Source: Treponema sp.
GTDB lineage: Bacteria > Spirochaetota > Spirochaetia > Treponematales > Breznakiellaceae
DNA: 8,636 bases
Direction: 5' to 3'
NCBI GenBank assembly: GCA_031255875.1
Contig: JAIRRR010000193.1
Location: 1-8,636 of the forward strand
Made by a program: the position numbers and the translations under genes. Position 1 is the stretch's first letter, and each line of letters begins with the position of its first letter. The notes below the pieces were generated by a model that was given only the letters and a program-made list of their open reading frames with translations, did no database searches and was not told where the DNA came from. Of the stretch, positions 6,339 to 8,636 are shown piece by piece.

Positions 6339-7081
6339 AGCGGTGCGGAGCCGCGCAGGCTGTCCCCGGCCATTTCCTCCCCGGCAAAGCTGGTCCGCGA
6401 CCGCTTGTCGGGGAGCGCGAGCTGCAGCCCGGCGCTGACCGCGAGTTCCGTGATAAGCTCGGAACAGGCCTTCTCCACGTCTGCGGCGAACCTGTCCACA
6501 ATGTGGGAAAACAGGGAATGGGCGATCATGGCGATAATGGCGATAATAAGCCCGAACACGGTCGTGATAAGGGCCTCGTAAATGCCGTTCGCCACAATCT
6601 GGGCGTTCACCTCGGTAGCCTCGGCAATGGACCGGAAGGCCCCGATCATCCCCGAGACAGTGCCCAGAAAGCCCGTGAGCGGGGACAGGGACCCCAGGGC
6701 GGTGAGAAAGTTAAAGCCGTTTTCAAGCGAGTTGATGCAGCCCAAGGCTTCGGCCTCCACCGCCCTTTCCAGGCGCTGTTCGGAAAGCTGCCTTCCGGCC
6801 CCGGCGTCCGCCCGGCTGACCAGGGTAAGCAGTATCCGTGCGCCCATCCGCCGTTTCGACAGGGCGGAAAGGTAGCGCCGCGCTCCCGGAATATCGCCCG
6901 CCTTGATGTAAATCTCCACCCGGGCCTTGAGATTGTCCATCCGCAAATTATGATAGAAGATGTAGATCGCCCGTTCCAGGGATATGGCAATGGTGGCTAT
7001 CGAAAAGAGAAGGAGGGGCCACATGAAAATCCCCCCCAGCCTAAAAAGCTCAAGCAGCGAAAAACTCGTGGTTGCGTTCAT
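6335..7081 (-). CDS. exbB: ExbB/TolQ/MotA-family proton channel protein
   Basis: ExbB forms the inner-membrane pentamer that, with ExbD, converts proton flow into motion of TonB. The 248-residue product has three hydrophobic segments: about 16-35 (GGIFMWPLLLFSIATIAISL), 126-148 and 166-188. The signature of the MotA/TolQ/ExbB family is GSLSPLTGFLGTVSGMIGAF at 130-149, followed by NGIYEALITTVFGLIIAIIA, both classic. A cytoplasmic loop of about 85 residues lies between helices 1 and 2, as expected. A soluble tail of about 55 residues ends the protein. ATG 7081 is the only sensible start, because an in-frame TAA lies six bases upstream. The nearest Shine-Dalgarno is weak (GGGG), while a perfect AAGGAGG sits 41 bases upstream. 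The gene follows the lipoprotein by 54 bases and overlaps the first exbD. Confidence 0.94.
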   Translation of the reverse strand: MNATTSFSLLELFRLGGIFMWPLLLFSIATIAISLERAIYIFYHNLRMDNLKARVEIYIKAGDIPGARRYLSALSKRRMGARILLTLVSRADAGAGRQLSEQRLERAVEAEALGCINSLENGFNFLTALGSLSPLTGFLGTVSGMIGAFRSIAEATEVNAQIVANGIYEALITTVFGLIIAIIAMIAHSLFSHIVDRFAADVEKACSELITELAVSAGLQLALPDKRSRTSFAGEEMAGDSLRGSAPL

Positions 7082-7122
7082 TTTTTACCCCGCGCACTTC
7101 CAAAGCCAAAGCCCCGGAACCG

Positions 7123-7129
7123 CCTCCTT
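7123..7129 (-). promoter_or_regulatory. Perfect Shine-Dalgarno AAGGAGG displaced from the exbB start
   Basis: On the minus strand AAGGAGG occupies 7129-7123, just after the lipoprotein stop, but the exbB ATG begins at 7081, leaving a 41-base spacer, too long for direct use. In one other frame, a TTG at 7109-7107 opens a 19-codon frame that runs to a TGA ending at 7050 and would overlap the start of exbB. The site could feed a short leader peptide coupled to exbB, or RNA folding could bring it near the ATG. Confidence 0.4.
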
Positions 7130-7135
7130 GATTGA

Positions 7136-8077
7136 TTATTTTACCTTTACAAGGCGAATTTCCGATGAAAGGGACCCTATTATAGCATCCCATTCAAATT
7201 GATAGAATATCCACGGCAGGGCCTCTTCCCAGTCCCGGAGCAGAGTCCCCGAATCCCGCACCGGCCGCAGGCTTTCCGCCGGCCCGGGGGGGAACAGCGC
7301 CTCGGTGTAATCCACGCTCCAGGAGATTTCCTCGCCGCGCTGCCATCGGCCCTGCCGCCGGCCTTGCCGCCGGCTCCCCTGCTGCCCCGCAGCCGCCCAC
7401 CCGGGCGGCCGCTTCTTTGCCGGAAGCGTTTCCGGGAACAGGATCGGCGTCCAGAATTTCTCAAAAGCCCCCTGGCTTTCAAAGCCCGCGGAGAGGCCCT
7501 CGCCCTCAAGACGGGAAGCCATCCACAAAACCAGCTCCTCTATCCGCTCGCCCCGGTTGCGCAGGGCCGTCAGGGCCTCGTCCCCGGCGATCCGCGCGCC
7601 GCCGCGCGATACCCTGCCCGCGGAAATATCCAGGAGTTCCGGCGCGCGGGGAATGGCGAGGAAAGCCGTGTACCACTCGTCCTTGAAACGGCCTTCGCCG
7701 GAAATCTCCCGGGTAAAGACATTCCATCCGTCCAGGCTGGGGCTGAAAAATTCCAGGGCTTCGAGAACTATGCGGTGATCCCCGCCGGGCGGGGAAGCCC
7801 TGAGCCTCAGGGTGGGAAAGGCGGCAAACTCGATCAGGATATATTCCCGGTCCTGCGCCCTGGCGCGTTTCCGGCTTACCCGTACCCCCCGGCCGGCAAA
7901 ACCCGCTTCCTTGTTTTCGTAAACCGCTTCCGTCTTTTCGGCAAAGGCCGAGCCGTCCAGCACCCGGCCGGTTTTTTCCATTATGGTGGAACAGCCGGCA
8001 AGGGCGGATGCAAGGGCGAATACAAGTACCAACAGTAGAGTATTTTGGAAAAATGGTAAAGGCACGGCCGGGCGCAT
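7136..8077 (-). CDS. Predicted outer-membrane or periplasmic lipoprotein of unknown function
   Basis: The 313-residue product begins with a lipoprotein signal peptide: Arg2, a hydrophobic core at about 13-25, and the lipobox Leu-Ala-Gly-Cys at 26-29, so Cys29 would be lipidated. I do not recognise the mature protein as a known family. It appears soluble and mixed alpha/beta, with several charged and aromatic patches and an Arg/Gly/Gln-rich insert around 245-260. ATG 8077 is chosen because it is preceded by GGAG eight bases upstream and lies one base from the receptor stop; a TTG at 8101 in the same frame would give a longer protein overlapping the receptor gene. It sits between a probable TonB-dependent receptor and exbB, so a role beside the receptor, such as substrate capture, is suggested by position only. 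It could instead be a structural lipoprotein carried in the operon. Confidence 0.82.
   Translation of the reverse strand: MRPAVPLPFFQNTLLLVLVFALASALAGCSTIMEKTGRVLDGSAFAEKTEAVYENKEAGFAGRGVRVSRKRARAQDREYILIEFAAFPTLRLRASPPGGDHRIVLEALEFFSPSLDGWNVFTREISGEGRFKDEWYTAFLAIPRAPELLDISAGRVSRGGARIAGDEALTALRNRGERIEELVLWMASRLEGEGLSAGFESQGAFEKFWTPILFPETLPAKKRPPGWAAAGQQGSRRQGRRQGRWQRGEEISWSVDYTEALFPPGPAESLRPVRDSGTLLRDWEEALPWIFYQFEWDAIIGSLSSEIRLVKVK
7349..7372 (-). repeat. Two 12-base tandem repeats in the lipoprotein gene
   Basis: GCCCTGCCGCCG (7349-7360) and GCCTTGCCGCCG (7361-7372) are adjacent near-identical 12-mers in frame, each encoding Arg-Arg-Gln-Gly on the minus strand. Degenerate relatives continue on both sides. 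Being a multiple of three, the unit can expand without breaking the frame. It marks a low-complexity basic insert in the lipoprotein. Confidence 0.75.
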
Positions 8078-8078
8078 C

Positions 8079-8636
8079 CTAGTAACTCCACTTAAAGCCA
8101 AAGGAGATCATGGGGATAGGAAGCCCGTAATTCGCGACATCCGCCCCGGTGTCCACCCTGCCGGTAAATTGGTTGAAAGTCTCGTTTCCCTGGAATGCGG
8201 AAATAAAGGAGAGAATGTTTTCCATAGCCAGGTCAATCTCGGTCCTGGCCCGGCCCTTCCGGTCAAACATGAAAAAGGAAACCTTAAGGTCCAGGGGGAA
8301 TGCCCAGGAACTGCGCTCGTCCTTGTCGTAGTAGGAATCGCGGCGGTACTTCTGGATAATGGTAGGCTTTTCCCCGGCGGCTACCGGGACAAAATCCTGC
8401 TTGTCCGGATCCCATCTTTTTTCCACGAATACCCCGCGTTCTTCGTCCCACTCCGCCACTTCCGCCGGGTAGGGCACGATCTCGTCGCTCACCTTGTTCA
8501 CCGGCCGGCCGGACGCAAAGCCGAAGCGCATGGCTATGCCGATATGGCGCACCGGCTTGATATTCAGCACCAGGTTGAAATTGTGGAAGCGGTGGAACGA
8601 GGGGTAGTACCAGTCGTCCCGCCGCCGCCCGCCGGA
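8079..8636 (-). CDS. Outer-membrane beta-barrel protein, probable TonB-dependent receptor C-terminus (partial)
   Basis: The frame is open from the right edge of the window to the TAG at 8081-8079 (185 codons), so the gene begins outside the window; a GTG at 8570 is not a convincing start, since the reading frame and barrel pattern continue upstream of it. The visible part shows alternating beta-strands typical of a barrel end: FHRFHNFNLVLNIKP, HIGIAMRFGFASGRPVNK, then LDLKVSFFMFDRK and RTEIDLAMENILSF, closing with MISFGFKWSY. The HxxNL strand, the FASGRP turn and the late strand with AMENILSF resemble the C-terminal barrel of TonB-dependent receptors, and the terminal aromatic residue (Tyr) fits BAM-recognised outer-membrane proteins. 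It heads the run leading to exbB, exbD and tonB, which strengthens the receptor call. The ligand cannot be inferred, and the plug and TonB box are outside the window. Confidence 0.7.
   Translation of the reverse strand, partial: SGGRRRDDWYYPSFHRFHNFNLVLNIKPVRHIGIAMRFGFASGRPVNKVSDEIVPYPAEVAEWDEERGVFVEKRWDPDKQDFVPVAAGEKPTIIQKYRRDSYYDKDERSSWAFPLDLKVSFFMFDRKGRARTEIDLAMENILSFISAFQGNETFNQFTGRVDTGADVANYGLPIPMISFGFKWSY

Noticed and set aside
7199..8038. A 279-codon open frame on the plus strand opposite the lipoprotein
   Set aside because: Composition is Pro/Arg/Gly-rich low complexity with no domain, while the minus strand has a signal peptide with lipobox, a good ribosome-binding site and operon context.
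7136..8101. TTG start of the lipoprotein at 8101
   Set aside because: The ATG at 8077 has a better codon, a GGAG at proper spacing and places a normal short positive region before the hydrophobic core; the TTG form would overlap the receptor gene by 23 bases.
8079..8570. A complete 163-residue protein starting at GTG 8570
   Set aside because: The frame stays open to the window edge, and the residues before 8570 (with FHRFHNFNL) continue the same beta-barrel pattern, so this is the tail of a longer gene.

Overview
The window is visibly G+C-rich DNA from a diderm (Gram-negative-type) bacterium: it encodes a LolA-like lipoprotein carrier, a TonB/ExbB/ExbD energy-transducing system, an outer-membrane beta-barrel protein and a predicted lipoprotein. 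The look of the proteins and the order LolA-like, RodZ-like, RimO fit a spirochaete, possibly a Treponema relative, but this assignment is inference and no marker here settles it.

Layout. The left half is read on the + strand: the end of a TrmH/SpoU-family RNA methyltransferase (1-120), a 163-base gap with a candidate terminator and promoter, metK (284-1456), a 134-base gap with hairpin-forming sequence and three copies of an 11-base direct repeat, then a tight run of a LolA-like gene (1594-2295), a RodZ-like gene (2313-3422) and rimO (3432-4796). The right half is read on the - strand and converges on rimO at a hairpin around 4795-4824. In transcription order it holds an outer-membrane protein cut by the right edge (8636-8079, probably a TonB-dependent receptor), a lipoprotein of unknown function (8077-7136), exbB (7081-6335), two different exbD genes (6338-5937 and 5940-5542) and tonB (5474-4830).

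How the genes work together. MetK makes S-adenosylmethionine, which both RimO and the upstream methyltransferase consume. The LolA-like and RodZ-like proteins serve envelope biogenesis and cell shape. The minus-strand run reads as a self-contained uptake operon: an inner-membrane ExbB/ExbD/ExbD' motor drives TonB, which would energise the receptor encoded at the head of the same run, while the lipoprotein encoded between receptor and motor is the natural candidate for an accessory part. The substrate cannot be read from the sequence.

The points most worth a second look are the uncharacterised lipoprotein in the TonB operon, the paired ExbD proteins, the triple repeat in front of lolA, the extra beta-rich region in the RodZ-like protein, the displaced ribosome-binding site in front of exbB, and the long G tract in tonB. 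No tRNA, rRNA, CRISPR array or insertion sequence was seen.
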